A stretch of DNA of 64,000 nt from Deltaproteobacteria bacterium (GTDB taxonomy: Bacteria; Myxococcota_A; Polyangia; GCA-2747355; JADLHG01): contig JADLHG010000032.1 of assembly GCA_020848905.1 (NCBI GenBank), forward strand, positions 1 to 64,000, in the 5' to 3' direction. The notes beneath the pieces were generated by a model that saw nothing but the letters and a program-made list of their open reading frames with translations, was not told where the DNA came from and did no database searches. Positions 7,096 through 16,339 of the stretch are shown here, in pieces. Each line of letters starts with the position of its first letter. Within the stretch, counting starts at the first letter, position 1. Both the position numbers and the translations under genes were made by a program.

Positions 7096-10000
7096 AGATC
7101 AAGCGACTCGACCTGCTCGCCTTCGGTCCGTTCACCAAGGAGACCCTCGATCTGAGCGACGGCAAGCCCGGGCTGCACGTGGTGCAGGGCCCCAACGAGG
7201 CGGGCAAGAGCTCGACGCTGCGGGCGCTCAAGGCCTGGCTGTTCGGCATCGAGGCGCGCTGCACGGACAACTTTGTCCACGACCACAAGCAGCTTCGCGT
7301 GGGCGGCGTCCTCGAGACCTCGGGCGGCGAGGAGCTGGCCTGCGTGCGACGCAAGGGCAACAAGGACACGCTGCTCGACGCCGGAACGGAGGCGCCCATC
7401 GGCGACGACACCCTGAGCAAGCTGCTGCCAGGGCTCGACGAGAAGCTCTTCTCCCAGCTTCACGGCCTCGACCACGCCGGGCTCGTCCAGGGTGGCCAGG
7501 CCATCCTCGAGCAGAGCGGTGACCTCGGAAAGTCCCTCTTCGGTGCGGCGCTCGGGACCATGGGGAAGACCAACCTCCTCGGCGAGCTGGCTGCGGAGGC
7601 GGACGGCCTGTTCAAGTCCAGGGGGCAGAACCAGCTCATCAACGCCGCCGCCGCGAAGCTCAAGGAAGCCCGGCGCGAGGAGAAGCAGGCGTTGGTCTCG
7701 GTGAGAGAATGGAAGGACCTCCAGAAGGAGCTGAAGGAGGCAGAGGAGGCCGTCGCCCGGATCGATGCGGCGATCGCCGAGGCGAGACGTGGCAAGAGCA
7801 AGCTCGAGCGCTTCAGACGGGTCGCTGGGCCCCTGGCCGAGCGCCGCGAGCTGCTCGAACGCCAGGCCGGCCTGGAAGACGACGTGCTGCTCTCCGAGGA
7901 CTTCGGTGCGCGTCGGCAAGCCGCCCTCGACAAGCTGTCCCTGGCCGGGGAGCGGCTGCAGAAGGCGAGCGCCAAGCTCGACCGGGTGCAAAAGGAGGCT
8001 GGCGGGATCGACGTCCCGCAGGGTCTGCTCGAGAATCGGGAGGCCATCGAGGAGCTGCAGCTTCAGCTGGGCGCCTTTCAGAAGTCGGTGAGAGACAAGC
8101 CCGCGCAGGATGCCAAGCGCCGCGATCACCGCAACGCGGCGCAGGACCTGCTCACCGGCATTCGCCCGGACCTCGACCTCGAATCGGTCGAGACCCTGAA
8201 GCCGCTCCTCAACAAGAAGCGGCTGATCGCCACCCTGGCGCAGGACTCGAGCCTGCTCAAACAGAAGACGGGGCAGCTCGAGGCCAAGCACCGCGAGCTG
8301 TCCGACGAGAAGGCCAGCCTCGAGCAGCAGCTGGAGGCCCTGTCCGGGCCCGGCCAGGACGTGGCCTCGCTGCAGGCCGCGACCCGGGCCGCCCGCAACG
8401 AAGGCGACCTGGCGAAGGCGCTCCACAAGGCCCGCAGTGCGGCGAGTCAGCACGAAGAGGCCTGCTCCCGCGAGCTGTCCCGCCTGGGCAGGTTCGACGA
8501 GAACCTCGAGGAGCTGACCCGACAGGCGATGCCCGAGAAGGCCGTGCTGGACAGCTTCGAGAGGAAGTTCGACGCGCTGGACGAGCAGGCTCGCGAGACG
8601 GTTCGTCGTCAGGCCGAGGCGAAGCAGGCGCTAGGGCACCACGAGGAGAGCCTGAAGGCCTTGCTCCGCTCGAGCCAGGTCCCCTCGCTCGACGAGCTCC
8701 AGGCGGCCCGCGACCACCGCGAGCAGGGCTGGCAGCTCATCCGCGGCACCTTCATCGACGGGACGGACCCTGGAGCTGCGGCCACGCAGTACGCCGGTCG
8801 CAGGGATCTCCCCGGCGCCTACGAGCAGGCCGTGCTGACGGCTGACGACATGGCCGACAGGCTTCGCGTGGATGCGCAGCGCGTTCAGGAGCGGGCGTCG
8901 CTGGAGAGCCAGATCGAGGCCAAGCAGGAGCTTCTTTCCAGGCTCGACGGCACGCTGAGCGAGCAGGCAGCCTCCCGGGGCCAGCTCGAAATCGCCTGGC
9001 AGGCTGCCTGGAACGGGATCACCGACCAGGTCGGTACGCCCAAGGAGATGAAGGAGTGGCTGCAGCGCGTGGAGCAGCTCTTGCAGAAGGCCGGGCAGCT
9101 CGACGGCGCGAAGGCGGAGGTCCGTGTGCTGGAGGCCACGCAGGCCTCACACCTCGAGGCCCTCACGGCCGAGCTGAGGAAACTTGGCCAGCAGCCAGAG
9201 CCCGAGACGGAGGGGCTCGAGGCGCTTCTTGCCCGCTGCGAGCAGCTCGCCAGCCAGCAGGAGAGCGCGACCCGGCGAAAGAGGGAGCTCGAGGCTGCGC
9301 TGCAGAAGCTCGAGCTCCAGCTCAAGAACGCAACGGAGGCGCGGCGCCAGGCCGAGGAGGAGCTCGAGCGCTGGGGCCTCGACTGGGCCGAGGCCGTGGA
9401 GGGCCTGGGCCTCGGGACCAACCCGCACCCCGACCTCGCCCTCGCGACGATGGAGAAGCTCGAGGCGCTCTTCGGGCAGCTGAAGGAGGCCGACACCGCC
9501 CACAAGCGCATCTACGGCATGGACAAAGACGAGGAGCGCTTCACCGCGGCGGTGACCCAGCTCGCGCAGCGAATTGCCCTCGACATGGGCGAGCAAACCC
9601 CGGCCGAGGTCACCCAGAGCCTGGTCCGGCGACTCGGCAAGGCCCAGGCGGACGCCGCCAGTCTGCAGAAGCTGCGGGCCCAGCTCCGCGAGCTGGAGGA
9701 GGAGGTCGCAGAGGCTCGCCAGGAGATCCAGCTCGCCGAGCAGAGTCTAGCCGCGCTGCGGGTCGAGGCAGGCGTTGCGACCGACGAGGAAGTGGCTCCG
9801 GTCGCGGAGCGCTCGCAGCATAAGCGCCAGCTGGCCTCCCGGCTCGAGACCCTGCAGCAGCAGCTCCATCAGTCCGGCGAGGGTCACCGCATCGACGAGC
9901 TAGAAGAGGAAGCCCGAGAACTGGACGCGGACCAGGCGGGTAACGAGCTGACCCAGCTCGACGCCAAACTCCCCGTCCTGGAGCGCGAGCGAGATGCAGG

Positions 10001-10625
10001 GCGGGACCACCGGCAGGCCCTGCTCGTGAAGCTCCAGACCCTGGATGGCTCGTCGAAGGCTGCCGAGGCCGCGGAGCGTGCCGAGCAGCTCGTGGCCGGC
10101 ATCATCCCCGACGCGGAGCAGTACCTGCGGCTCACGATCGCCCGCCTCATCCTCGAGGAGCAGATGGAGCGCTACCGCCAGGAGAACCAGACGCCGGTGC
10201 TCAGGCGCGCGGGCGAGCTCTTCGCCAGGCTCAGCCTGGGCTCCTTCTCGGGTCTTCGCGACGAGCTCGATGACGACGGCCAGCCCGTGCTTCTCGGCGT
10301 CCGCCCCGACAAGACCGAGGTGAGTGTGGATGGTATGAGCGACGGCACCCGGGATCAGCTCTTTCTGGCCTTGCGACTCGCGACCATCGAGCTGCAGCGG
10401 GACCAGCAGGATCCCCTGCCCTTCGTGGTCGACGACATCCTGGTCGGATTCGACGACGCGCGCAGCAAGGCCTGCCTCGAGGTCCTCGCCGAGTTCGCGC
10501 AGAAGACCCAGGTCCTCGTCTTCACCCATCACTCGATGGTCGCGCAGGCGGCCAAGGAGCTCGGGAAGGAGAAGGGGGTCTTCGTGCACGAGCTGACACG
10601 ATGCACGCCATCGTCCCAGCCGTGA
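7092..10625 (+). CDS. YhaN/SbcC-like AAA ATPase with long coiled coil
   Basis: This 1,177-residue SMC/Rad50-type ATPase starts at a GTG overlapping the nuclease stop. The N-terminal lobe has the YhaN signature (LLAFGPFTKETLDL) and Walker A GPNEAGKSS (33-41). About 900 residues of Glu/Leu/Gln-rich coiled coil follow. The C-terminal lobe has the ABC signature-like SDGTRDQLFLALRLA and Walker B LPFVVDDIL followed by GFDD. No CxxC zinc hook is visible at the coiled-coil apex, which separates it from SbcC/Rad50 and fits YhaN. With the upstream phosphoesterase it should form an end-processing machine. Its place two genes after recA suggests a repair module or, alternatively, a defence system against foreign DNA. 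Confidence 0.9.
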   Translation: MKIKRLDLLAFGPFTKETLDLSDGKPGLHVVQGPNEAGKSSTLRALKAWLFGIEARCTDNFVHDHKQLRVGGVLETSGGEELACVRRKGNKDTLLDAGTEAPIGDDTLSKLLPGLDEKLFSQLHGLDHAGLVQGGQAILEQSGDLGKSLFGAALGTMGKTNLLGELAAEADGLFKSRGQNQLINAAAAKLKEARREEKQALVSVREWKDLQKELKEAEEAVARIDAAIAEARRGKSKLERFRRVAGPLAERRELLERQAGLEDDVLLSEDFGARRQAALDKLSLAGERLQKASAKLDRVQKEAGGIDVPQGLLENREAIEELQLQLGAFQKSVRDKPAQDAKRRDHRNAAQDLLTGIRPDLDLESVETLKPLLNKKRLIATLAQDSSLLKQKTGQLEAKHRELSDEKASLEQQLEALSGPGQDVASLQAATRAARNEGDLAKALHKARSAASQHEEACSRELSRLGRFDENLEELTRQAMPEKAVLDSFERKFDALDEQARETVRRQAEAKQALGHHEESLKALLRSSQVPSLDELQAARDHREQGWQLIRGTFIDGTDPGAAATQYAGRRDLPGAYEQAVLTADDMADRLRVDAQRVQERASLESQIEAKQELLSRLDGTLSEQAASRGQLEIAWQAAWNGITDQVGTPKEMKEWLQRVEQLLQKAGQLDGAKAEVRVLEATQASHLEALTAELRKLGQQPEPETEGLEALLARCEQLASQQESATRRKRELEAALQKLELQLKNATEARRQAEEELERWGLDWAEAVEGLGLGTNPHPDLALATMEKLEALFGQLKEADTAHKRIYGMDKDEERFTAAVTQLAQRIALDMGEQTPAEVTQSLVRRLGKAQADAASLQKLRAQLRELEEEVAEARQEIQLAEQSLAALRVEAGVATDEEVAPVAERSQHKRQLASRLETLQQQLHQSGEGHRIDELEEEARELDADQAGNELTQLDAKLPVLERERDAGRDHRQALLVKLQTLDGSSKAAEAAERAEQLVAGIIPDAEQYLRLTIARLILEEQMERYRQENQTPVLRRAGELFARLSLGSFSGLRDELDDDGQPVLLGVRPDKTEVSVDGMSDGTRDQLFLALRLATIELQRDQQDPLPFVVDDILVGFDDARSKACLEVLAEFAQKTQVLVFTHHSMVAQAAKELGKEKGVFVHELTRCTPSSQP

Positions 10626-10681
10626 AGGCGGCCAGCGGCAGAGGCCTAGCGTCGCTGGGCTCGGAGCCCGGGAACCCGCCC

Positions 10682-11851
10682 TTACTCGAGCTCCGTCCCG
10701 ACGCGTAGGAGGTCGAGGTATTTCGTGTAGCTGAAGGTCCGGTCGCGCCGGCGACCTGTCGTCTCGGCAAGAACCCCAACCTCCTCGAGGAGCGAGACTG
10801 CCTTCGCAGCAGTCGGCTTCGTCGTCTGGAGGAGCCTGACCATCCCGGAGATCGTCACGACCGGATGGCGTGGCAGCTCCTCGAAGAGCCGTGACGCGAC
10901 GACCGACGCCTTGCTCGCAGCCAGGACACGCGCACGGTCATCGCCGACCAGGGCAAAGAGGGCCCGCGCGCTCTGCACCGCCTCCTCCGCGGTGATCGCT
11001 ACTCCCTCGAGGAAGAATGCGGTCCACCCCTCCCAGTCGCCGTCCGTTCGTACCCGGCTGAGGACGCGGTAGTAGTCCTCCCGCCGGCGCTTGAAGAACA
11101 GGCTCAGGTAGAGAAGCGGCTGCGAGAGCAGCTTCCACTCCTGGAGGAGCAGGATGACGAGCAGCCGACCAAGGCGCCCGTTTCCGTCGAGATAGGGGTG
11201 GATGGTCTCGAACTGCACGTGCGCGAGCCCGGCGCGAATCAGCGCCGGCGCCGAGTCCTCGGCGTGGAGGTATTTCTCGAGATCACCCAGGAGGCGGGGG
11301 ACCTCCTGCGGTGGAGGGGGCACGAACGCCGCGTTTCCCGGTCGGGTGCCGCCGATCCAATTCTGGCTGCGTCGCACCTCACCGGGCTGCTTCTCTGCGC
11401 CGCGAACGCCCTTCATCAGGCGACGGTGGGTCTCGTTGAGCAACCGGACCGAGAGTGGCAGGCCGTCCTCGCGGGCAAGCTCATCTCGGGCGAAGGTCAG
11501 CGCCTCGAGGTAGCTGCAAACCTCCTGCACCTCTACCTCGCTCGCGGGCTCAGGCCGGGCGCCCGCCTCGTAGGAGAGGAGGTCCACGAGCGTCGCTTGC
11601 GTGCCCTCGATCTGTGACGAGAGCACCGCCTCCTTGCGGACGAAGGCGTAGACGAACCACTCGATCGACGGCACCATCTCGCCGGCGAGCTCGAGCCGCG
11701 AGAGTGCGTGCTCGGCCGCCCGGAGTAGCTCGCGGGCGCGCAGGTCGAGCGCGAGGGGCGGATCGGCCGGCGGGAGCGCGTGGGGGATGAAGGCCGCGAC
11801 CTCCTCGTCGCCGGCGGTCTTGCGATGGTATCTCCCCGTGATCCTTACCAT
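10682..11851 (-). CDS. Fic family AMPylase/nucleotidyltransferase with winged HTH
   Basis: This 389-residue protein carries an N-terminal Fic_N-like region and the Fic core with HPYLDGNGRLGR (218-229), which holds the catalytic His and the phosphate anchor. The inhibitory motif SSQIEG (78-83; S-x3-E-G) lies before the core, so this is a class II, self-inhibited Fic protein. The C-terminal 70 residues (TISGMVRLLQTTKPTAAKAVSLLEEVG) form a winged helix that may bind its own promoter. Such proteins transfer AMP, usually from ATP, to target or self hydroxyls. It converges on the YhaN-like gene with 56 bases between stops. No separate antitoxin gene is visible, in line with the built-in inhibitory helix. 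Confidence 0.95.
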   Translation of the reverse strand: MVRITGRYHRKTAGDEEVAAFIPHALPPADPPLALDLRARELLRAAEHALSRLELAGEMVPSIEWFVYAFVRKEAVLSSQIEGTQATLVDLLSYEAGARPEPASEVEVQEVCSYLEALTFARDELAREDGLPLSVRLLNETHRRLMKGVRGAEKQPGEVRRSQNWIGGTRPGNAAFVPPPPQEVPRLLGDLEKYLHAEDSAPALIRAGLAHVQFETIHPYLDGNGRLGRLLVILLLQEWKLLSQPLLYLSLFFKRRREDYYRVLSRVRTDGDWEGWTAFFLEGVAITAEEAVQSARALFALVGDDRARVLAASKASVVASRLFEELPRHPVVTISGMVRLLQTTKPTAAKAVSLLEEVGVLAETTGRRRDRTFSYTKYLDLLRVGTELE

Positions 11852-11859
11852 GGCCGCTA

Positions 11860-11906
11860 GTAAAGAAGTCTTGCCCAGAGCAGAGACAAAGTAAAGCAGC
11901 CTTTAC
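11860..11906. promoter_or_regulatory. GTAAAG repeats upstream of the Fic gene
   Basis: The sequence GTAAAG-CAGC-CTTTAC (11891-11906) is a perfect inverted repeat with 6-base arms. A third half-site GTAAAG lies at 11860-11865, between it and the Fic start codon. These sit within 55 bases upstream of the gene in an AT-richer patch, the right place for an operator. The C-terminal winged helix of the Fic protein could be the binder. This is inferred from position and symmetry only. Confidence 0.35.
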
Positions 11907-11963
11907 CAACGCGACGGAGCGGGGCCGGCCTCGGTGGCGCCGTCATTCCGACCTGCCGGCGGC

Positions 11964-12767
11964 TCACTCCCCTGGCGCGACGTTGAAGACCAGCGTCGCG
12001 GGGTCGAAGACGAAGTCGGCGTAGGCGAGCTCGGCCTCGCCCGGCGGATGCCAGACCGCCTGGCCCGCGGTCGGCAGTCGGCGGCCGCCCACCTCCTGCC
12101 AGCCGGCCACGGGGGTGGTCCAGCGGCAGCGCTTCACCTGGGCAGGGTCCTTGGGGTCCGCATAGAAGCGGTCGGTGGTCTCGAAGTCGAGCGGCGCGCC
12201 CTCGTCATCGACGAGCACCCGCGCGCTGACGGTGCGGCCGTGGTCGACGATAGACAGCCCGAAGGAGCGGTCGTCCACCTCGCGCCACGTCACCTCGGGC
12301 ACGAGGAGCAGGGTCGGGGCGATCAGCACGCCGTCGTTGAGGTAGGTGACCAGCTCCCCCGTGTCGTAGGCCTCCCCGGTTCCGTCACCGACGGTGACGA
12401 GGTCGAGCAGGCGGATGAGCATGCGCCCGCGACCGTCGGCGTAGGTGTCGCGTCCGAGGACCGGCACGACGCCGCAGAAGCGAAGCTGCAGGTAGAAGAT
12501 CCGCGCCAGGGCAAGCCGCGTGTTGTACTGCCAGGCCTCGCACCGCATCCACGCCTCGTCGCGCGAGCGGCGGAAGCGCCCCGTGAAACCGAGGCGGAAC
12601 GACCAGTCGCGCGGTCGGCCGAGGACCCGCATGAAGCGGAGGTAGCGGCGCGCGGTCTCGGGGAGCGGCGCGAGGTCCGCCTCGGTGATCGGCGCCACGT
12701 TGACCTCGGGGCCGGGCCGCACAGGCAAGCCGAGCCTCGCGAGCTCTCGCAGGAACTTCTTTCGCAT
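11964..12767 (-). CDS. DUF6544-like protein
   Basis: The protein has 267 residues starting at MRKKFLREL (12767), preceded by GGGAGG at a good distance. The longer open frame upstream has no ribosome binding site. Recognisable family-like blocks are PLPETARRYLRFM near the N-terminus, the GRDTYADGRGRMLIRLLDL segment in the middle and LVTYLNDGVLIAPTLLL after it. These resemble DUF6544 (formerly DUF6920) proteins of unknown function. No signal peptide or membrane span is obvious. It is divergent from the DUF1801 gene with 92 bases between starts. Confidence 0.72.
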   Translation of the reverse strand: MRKKFLRELARLGLPVRPGPEVNVAPITEADLAPLPETARRYLRFMRVLGRPRDWSFRLGFTGRFRRSRDEAWMRCEAWQYNTRLALARIFYLQLRFCGVVPVLGRDTYADGRGRMLIRLLDLVTVGDGTGEAYDTGELVTYLNDGVLIAPTLLLVPEVTWREVDDRSFGLSIVDHGRTVSARVLVDDEGAPLDFETTDRFYADPKDPAQVKRCRWTTPVAGWQEVGGRRLPTAGQAVWHPPGEAELAYADFVFDPATLVFNVAPGE

Positions 12768-12859
12768 CGCAGGCCTCCCTCCAGGGTGGCGCGAAGTATA
12801 GGCCGATACGTCGCGCGTGAAGGTACCCGCGGCGATAGATCGGGGTAGACTTCCGGCCC

Positions 12860-13318
12860 ATGCCAGCCAGAGCGAAACCAAAGGTCAAGCCCAGCGCGGA
12901 AGCGAAGCGCGGGACGGGCGAGGCGGCCTCTCGCCGCATCGACGAGCGGCTCCGGTCCCTGGGTGGCTGGCGCGCCGCGATGCTGGCGGAGGTTCGCCGC
13001 CTGATCCACGAGGCGGACCCTGAGATCGCCGAGGAGTGCAAGTGGGTCAAGCCCAGCAACCCGCTGGGCACGCCGGTGTGGTCGCACGCGGGGATCGTTT
13101 GCACGGGAGAGGCCTACAAGCAGGTGGTCAAGCTGACCTTCGCCCGGGGCGCCTCGCTCAAGGATCCTCGGGGGCTCTTCAACGCCAGCCTGGAGGGCAA
13201 CACGCGTCGCGCCATCGACCTCCGCGAGGGAGAAGCGCTGGACGCCGAGGCGTTCAAGGCCCTGATCCGGGCCGCGGTGGCGGAGAACCTGCGGTCCAGC
13301 GCGGCGTCGTCGCGATGA
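12860..13318 (+). CDS. DUF1801 family protein
   Basis: This is a 152-residue cytosolic protein. After a basic, Ala-rich N-terminus it shows a DUF1801-like (YdhG/Fra-type) fold. The recognisable stretches are WRAAMLAEVRRLIHEADPEI, the conserved KWVKPSNPLGTPVWSHAGIV segment and the QVVKLTFARGASL strand near residue 90. The family is widespread and of uncertain function; an iron-carrier or metabolite-binding role has been suggested by fold similarity. The gene overlaps the next methyltransferase by four bases (ATGA), so they form a small operon. Confidence 0.85.
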   Translation: MPARAKPKVKPSAEAKRGTGEAASRRIDERLRSLGGWRAAMLAEVRRLIHEADPEIAEECKWVKPSNPLGTPVWSHAGIVCTGEAYKQVVKLTFARGASLKDPRGLFNASLEGNTRRAIDLREGEALDAEAFKALIRAAVAENLRSSAASSR

Positions 13319-14013
13319 GCGACGCTCGGACGGTCTATGACGTTCATCCGGGGGAGTACGACGCGCTCGTCCGGCGCGAGGATCGCGAGGGCAACCTGCT
13401 CAAGGGCATCCGGGCGATCACCCCCCTCGAGGGTGCCGAGGTGGTCGAGCTCGGGGCGGGCACCGGGCGGGTGACGGCGCTGCTCGCTCCCCACGTGCGG
13501 TCCATCGTGGCCTTCGACCTCGCGGCCCCGATGGTGCGGGTGGCCCGGGGCAACCTGGCCCGCCTCGGCGCCGGTCGGTGCGCCTTCGGCGTGGCCGACA
13601 ACGCGTGTTTGCCGGTGGCGAACGACGCGGCCGACCTCGCGGTCGCCGGCTGGAGCTACGGCCATCAGACGGTCTGGAACGAGCACGGCTGGAGGGCCCC
13701 GATCGAGAGCGCTCTCGGCGAGCTGCTGCGCGTGCTCAGGCCCGGTGGCACGGCCCTGGTCATCGAGACGCTGGGCACCGGCCACACGGTTCCGTTCGAT
13801 CCGCCGACCCAGCTCGGGCGGTACTACGCCCTGCTCGAGGAGGAGCTCCACTTCGAAAGGAGCTGGATTCGAACGGACTACGAGTTCTCGTCGCTGGCCG
13901 AGGGCGAGCGCCTGGTCGGATTCTTCTTCGGTGACGAAGCGGCCAGACGCTTCGCCTCGCGCGGCAGCCGGGTGCTGCCCGAGTGCACGGGGCTGTGGTG
14001 GTGCAGGAAGTAA
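13315..14013 (+). CDS. Class I SAM-dependent methyltransferase (UbiE/COQ5-like)
   Basis: This 232-residue Rossmann-fold methyltransferase has motif I VVELGAGTGRVTALL (about residues 42-56), the acidic residue ending strand two in IVAFDLAAPM, and a later LRVLRPGGTALVIETLG block typical of type-11 methyltransferases. The substrate is not indicated; small-molecule methylation is most likely. The start codon overlaps the DUF1801 stop. The following dioxygenase gene is 25 bases downstream, so co-transcription of all three is plausible. Confidence 0.9.
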   Translation: MSDARTVYDVHPGEYDALVRREDREGNLLKGIRAITPLEGAEVVELGAGTGRVTALLAPHVRSIVAFDLAAPMVRVARGNLARLGAGRCAFGVADNACLPVANDAADLAVAGWSYGHQTVWNEHGWRAPIESALGELLRVLRPGGTALVIETLGTGHTVPFDPPTQLGRYYALLEEELHFERSWIRTDYEFSSLAEGERLVGFFFGDEAARRFASRGSRVLPECTGLWWCRK

Positions 14014-14038
14014 CGGAGCGCTGCAGGAGCGAGGAAAG

Positions 14039-14845
14039 ATGACGACGCCCCGCGAGACCGAGCCAAGCCGATCTGACGGACGCATGCCGGTCATCTTCGC
14101 CGCGCACGGCGCGCCGATCCTCCTCGACGACGCGGGGTGGATGGGCGAGCTCGCCGCGTGGGCGAAGGCGCTGCCGCGGCCGTCGAGCGTACTGATGGTC
14201 TCGGCGCACTGGGAGGAGCGGCCGACCACGCTGGGGGCCACGGCGACCGTACCGCTGGTCTACGACTTCTACGGCTTCCCCGAGCGGTACTACCAGACCC
14301 GGTACCCCGCCCCCGGCGCGCCCTCGCTCGCCGCGCGCGTGCGGGACCTCCTGCGGCAGCAGGGGATCCCGTTCACCGACGACCCGGCTCGCGGGCTCGA
14401 CCACGGGGCCTACGTGCCGCTCGTGCCGATGTATCCCGCGGCGGACGTCCCCGTGCTCCAGGTGTCGATGCCCGGCCTCGACGCGCCGGAGCTCTTCGAG
14501 CTCGGCCGGGCCCTCGCGCCGCTGCGCGACGAAGGCGTGCTGATCTTCGGCAGCGGGTTTCTCACGCACAACATGCAGTTCGCCTTCCGCCCGGGCACGC
14601 CGCAGTGGGCCCGCGACTTCGATAGCTGGGCCCACGACGCGCTCGCGCGTCTCGACGTCGACGCCCTCCTCGACTTCCAGGCTCGCGCGCCGGCCGCCAG
14701 GGTGGCCCTGCCGACCTGGGAGCACTACGCGCCGGTGCTCGTCGCCGCGGGCGCGGTGGCCGACGAGAGACCTCGCACCACGTTTCCCATCACCGGCTGG
14801 TGGATGGATGGGGCGTTCACGAAGCGCTCGGTGCAGTTCGGCTGA
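14039..14845 (+). CDS. DODA-type class III extradiol dioxygenase
   Basis: This 268-residue member of the LigB/4,5-DOPA-extradiol-dioxygenase (YgiD) family probably opens catechol-type rings with O2 using Fe(II) or Zn. Likely metal or catalytic histidines are in IFAAHGAP (near residue 23), VSAHWEE (near 57), GLDHGAYVPL (near 122) and PTWEHYAPV (near 227). The loop VYDFYGFPERYY is the family's substrate loop. The ATG at 14039 has GAGGAAAG just upstream. The natural substrate in non-plant bacteria is often unknown. A GC-rich hairpin (14877-14894) follows the gene and may end the transcript, although it has no T-run. Confidence 0.9.
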   Translation: MTTPRETEPSRSDGRMPVIFAAHGAPILLDDAGWMGELAAWAKALPRPSSVLMVSAHWEERPTTLGATATVPLVYDFYGFPERYYQTRYPAPGAPSLAARVRDLLRQQGIPFTDDPARGLDHGAYVPLVPMYPAADVPVLQVSMPGLDAPELFELGRALAPLRDEGVLIFGSGFLTHNMQFAFRPGTPQWARDFDSWAHDALARLDVDALLDFQARAPAARVALPTWEHYAPVLVAAGAVADERPRTTFPITGWWMDGAFTKRSVQFG

Positions 14846-14953
14846 CGTACGCGCCGCCTCTCACTGCTCCCGGGGTGGGCGCCTCGCCGCGCCCGGGGCT
14901 GGGTCTGACCGCCAGATCGGGTAGAATGCCTGCCACGCGCGAAGGGGCGCGCG

Positions 14954-16339
14954 GTGGCAGCGACGGAGATGGCGACTTCCATCCTCGTGGTCGATGACGA
15001 GCAGGACTTCCTCGACAGCGTGGCGCGGGGGCTGCGGCTCGAGGGCTACGCCGACGTGACGGGCGTCGTCCGGTCGACGGAAGTGGCGGCGCTGCTCGAC
15101 GAGAAGACCTTCGACTGCGCGTTTCTGGACATTTCGATGCCGGGGCCCGACGGGATCGAGCTGCTGCAGCTCATCAAGGAGCGCAACCCGCAGACCGAGT
15201 GCATCATGGTCACGGCCCACCAGAGCATCCCCCTGGTGATCCGGGCGATGAAGCTCGGGGCCTACGACTACCTCGTCAAGCCGACCACGCCGGAGGAGCT
15301 CTGTCACGCGCTGGACCGCGCGCTCGAGCGGCGGCGGATGCTCGAGGCCTTGCGGCTGCGGTCGGACGAGGCCCACGACCAGGCGCTCGCGCAGCCCGCC
15401 GCGTTTTCGGACTTCGTCACCGCCGACCCGCACACCCTCCGCCTGCTGCGCGAGGCCGAGCTGCACGCGGTCTCGCAGATCCCGATCCTGATCACGGGCG
15501 AGACGGGCGTGGGCAAGGAGGTGCTGGCCCGCGCCATCCACCAGGCGAGCCGGCGCAGGGCGGGCCCCTTCGTCCCGGTCAACCTGCTCGCGGTGACGCC
15601 CTCGCTCTTCGAGTCCGAGTTCTTCGGGCACGTGAGGGGCGCCTTCACCGGGGCCGACCGCGACCGGCCCGGTTACCTGGCCCGCGCCCGGGGCGGCACA
15701 CTCTTTCTCGACGAGATCGGCGACCTGTCGCTCGAGACCCAGGGCAAGCTGCTCCGCCTCCTGCAGGAGGGCGAGTACGTGCCGGTCGGCTCGACGCGCA
15801 CCGAACGGGCCGACGTGCGCATCGTCGCGGCGACCAACCAGGACCTGGCGCAGCGGGTCGCCGCGCGCGCCTTTCGCAAGGACCTCCTCTATCGGCTGCA
15901 GTTCGCCCATCTGCACCTGCCGCCGCTGCGCCGGCGCAAGGAGGACCTCCCGCTCCTCGCCGAACGGCTGCTCGGCGCGTCCACGTCGCATCCGCAGGCT
16001 CGCCTCTCCGAGCCGGCCGAGCTGGCCCTCCTCGGGCACGACTGGCCGGGGAACGTGCGCGAGCTCAAGGGCGTGCTCGAGGCGGCGGCGAACCTGGCCC
16101 AGGGCGGCGTGATCGAACCCCAGCACCTGCGCCTCGGCGCGGCCGGCAGGTCGGCTCCGGTCAAGGCCCTCGGCCAGGCGGTCGAGGTCGGGCAGCTCGA
16201 GCCGCTGGCCGACGTCGAGCGGCGGCACATCCTGGCGGTCTACGCGGCGGTGGGGCGGAACAAGAGCCAGGCCGCCCGCGTGCTCGAGATCGGCCTGCAG
16301 ACGCTGCATCGCAAGCTCAAGGCCTATGGCGTGGGCTAG
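14954..16339 (+). CDS. NtrC-family sigma-54 response regulator
   Basis: This response regulator has 461 residues from the GTG at 14954 (AAGGGG upstream), or 456 from the ATG at 14969. Domains in order are a receiver (SILVVDDEQ; phosphoacceptor Asp in CAFLDISMPG; conserved Lys in LVKPTTP), an AAA+ sigma-54 activation domain with Walker A GETGVGKE, the sigma-54 contact loop GAFTGA, Walker B GTLFLDEIGD and an arginine-finger region, then a Fis-type helix-turn-helix (GRNKSQAARVLEIGLQTLHRKL). The intact GAFTGA loop means it can open sigma-54 promoters. The downstream kinase gene overlaps it by 14 bases, so they are a cognate pair. A TAGAAT (14922-14927) could be its own -10. Confidence 0.95.
   Translation: MAATEMATSILVVDDEQDFLDSVARGLRLEGYADVTGVVRSTEVAALLDEKTFDCAFLDISMPGPDGIELLQLIKERNPQTECIMVTAHQSIPLVIRAMKLGAYDYLVKPTTPEELCHALDRALERRRMLEALRLRSDEAHDQALAQPAAFSDFVTADPHTLRLLREAELHAVSQIPILITGETGVGKEVLARAIHQASRRRAGPFVPVNLLAVTPSLFESEFFGHVRGAFTGADRDRPGYLARARGGTLFLDEIGDLSLETQGKLLRLLQEGEYVPVGSTRTERADVRIVAATNQDLAQRVAARAFRKDLLYRLQFAHLHLPPLRRRKEDLPLLAERLLGASTSHPQARLSEPAELALLGHDWPGNVRELKGVLEAAANLAQGGVIEPQHLRLGAAGRSAPVKALGQAVEVGQLEPLADVERRHILAVYAAVGRNKSQAARVLEIGLQTLHRKLKAYGVG

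Noticed and set aside
10626-10681. Terminator between YhaN-like and Fic genes (GGGCTCGGAGCCC).
   Set aside because: The arms are only 5-6 bases with a tiny loop and no T-run on either strand.
14877-14894. Hairpin GGGCGC-CTCGCC-GCGCCC as a firm terminator.
   Set aside because: Six-base GC stem with no T-run; such stems are frequent by chance in this composition.
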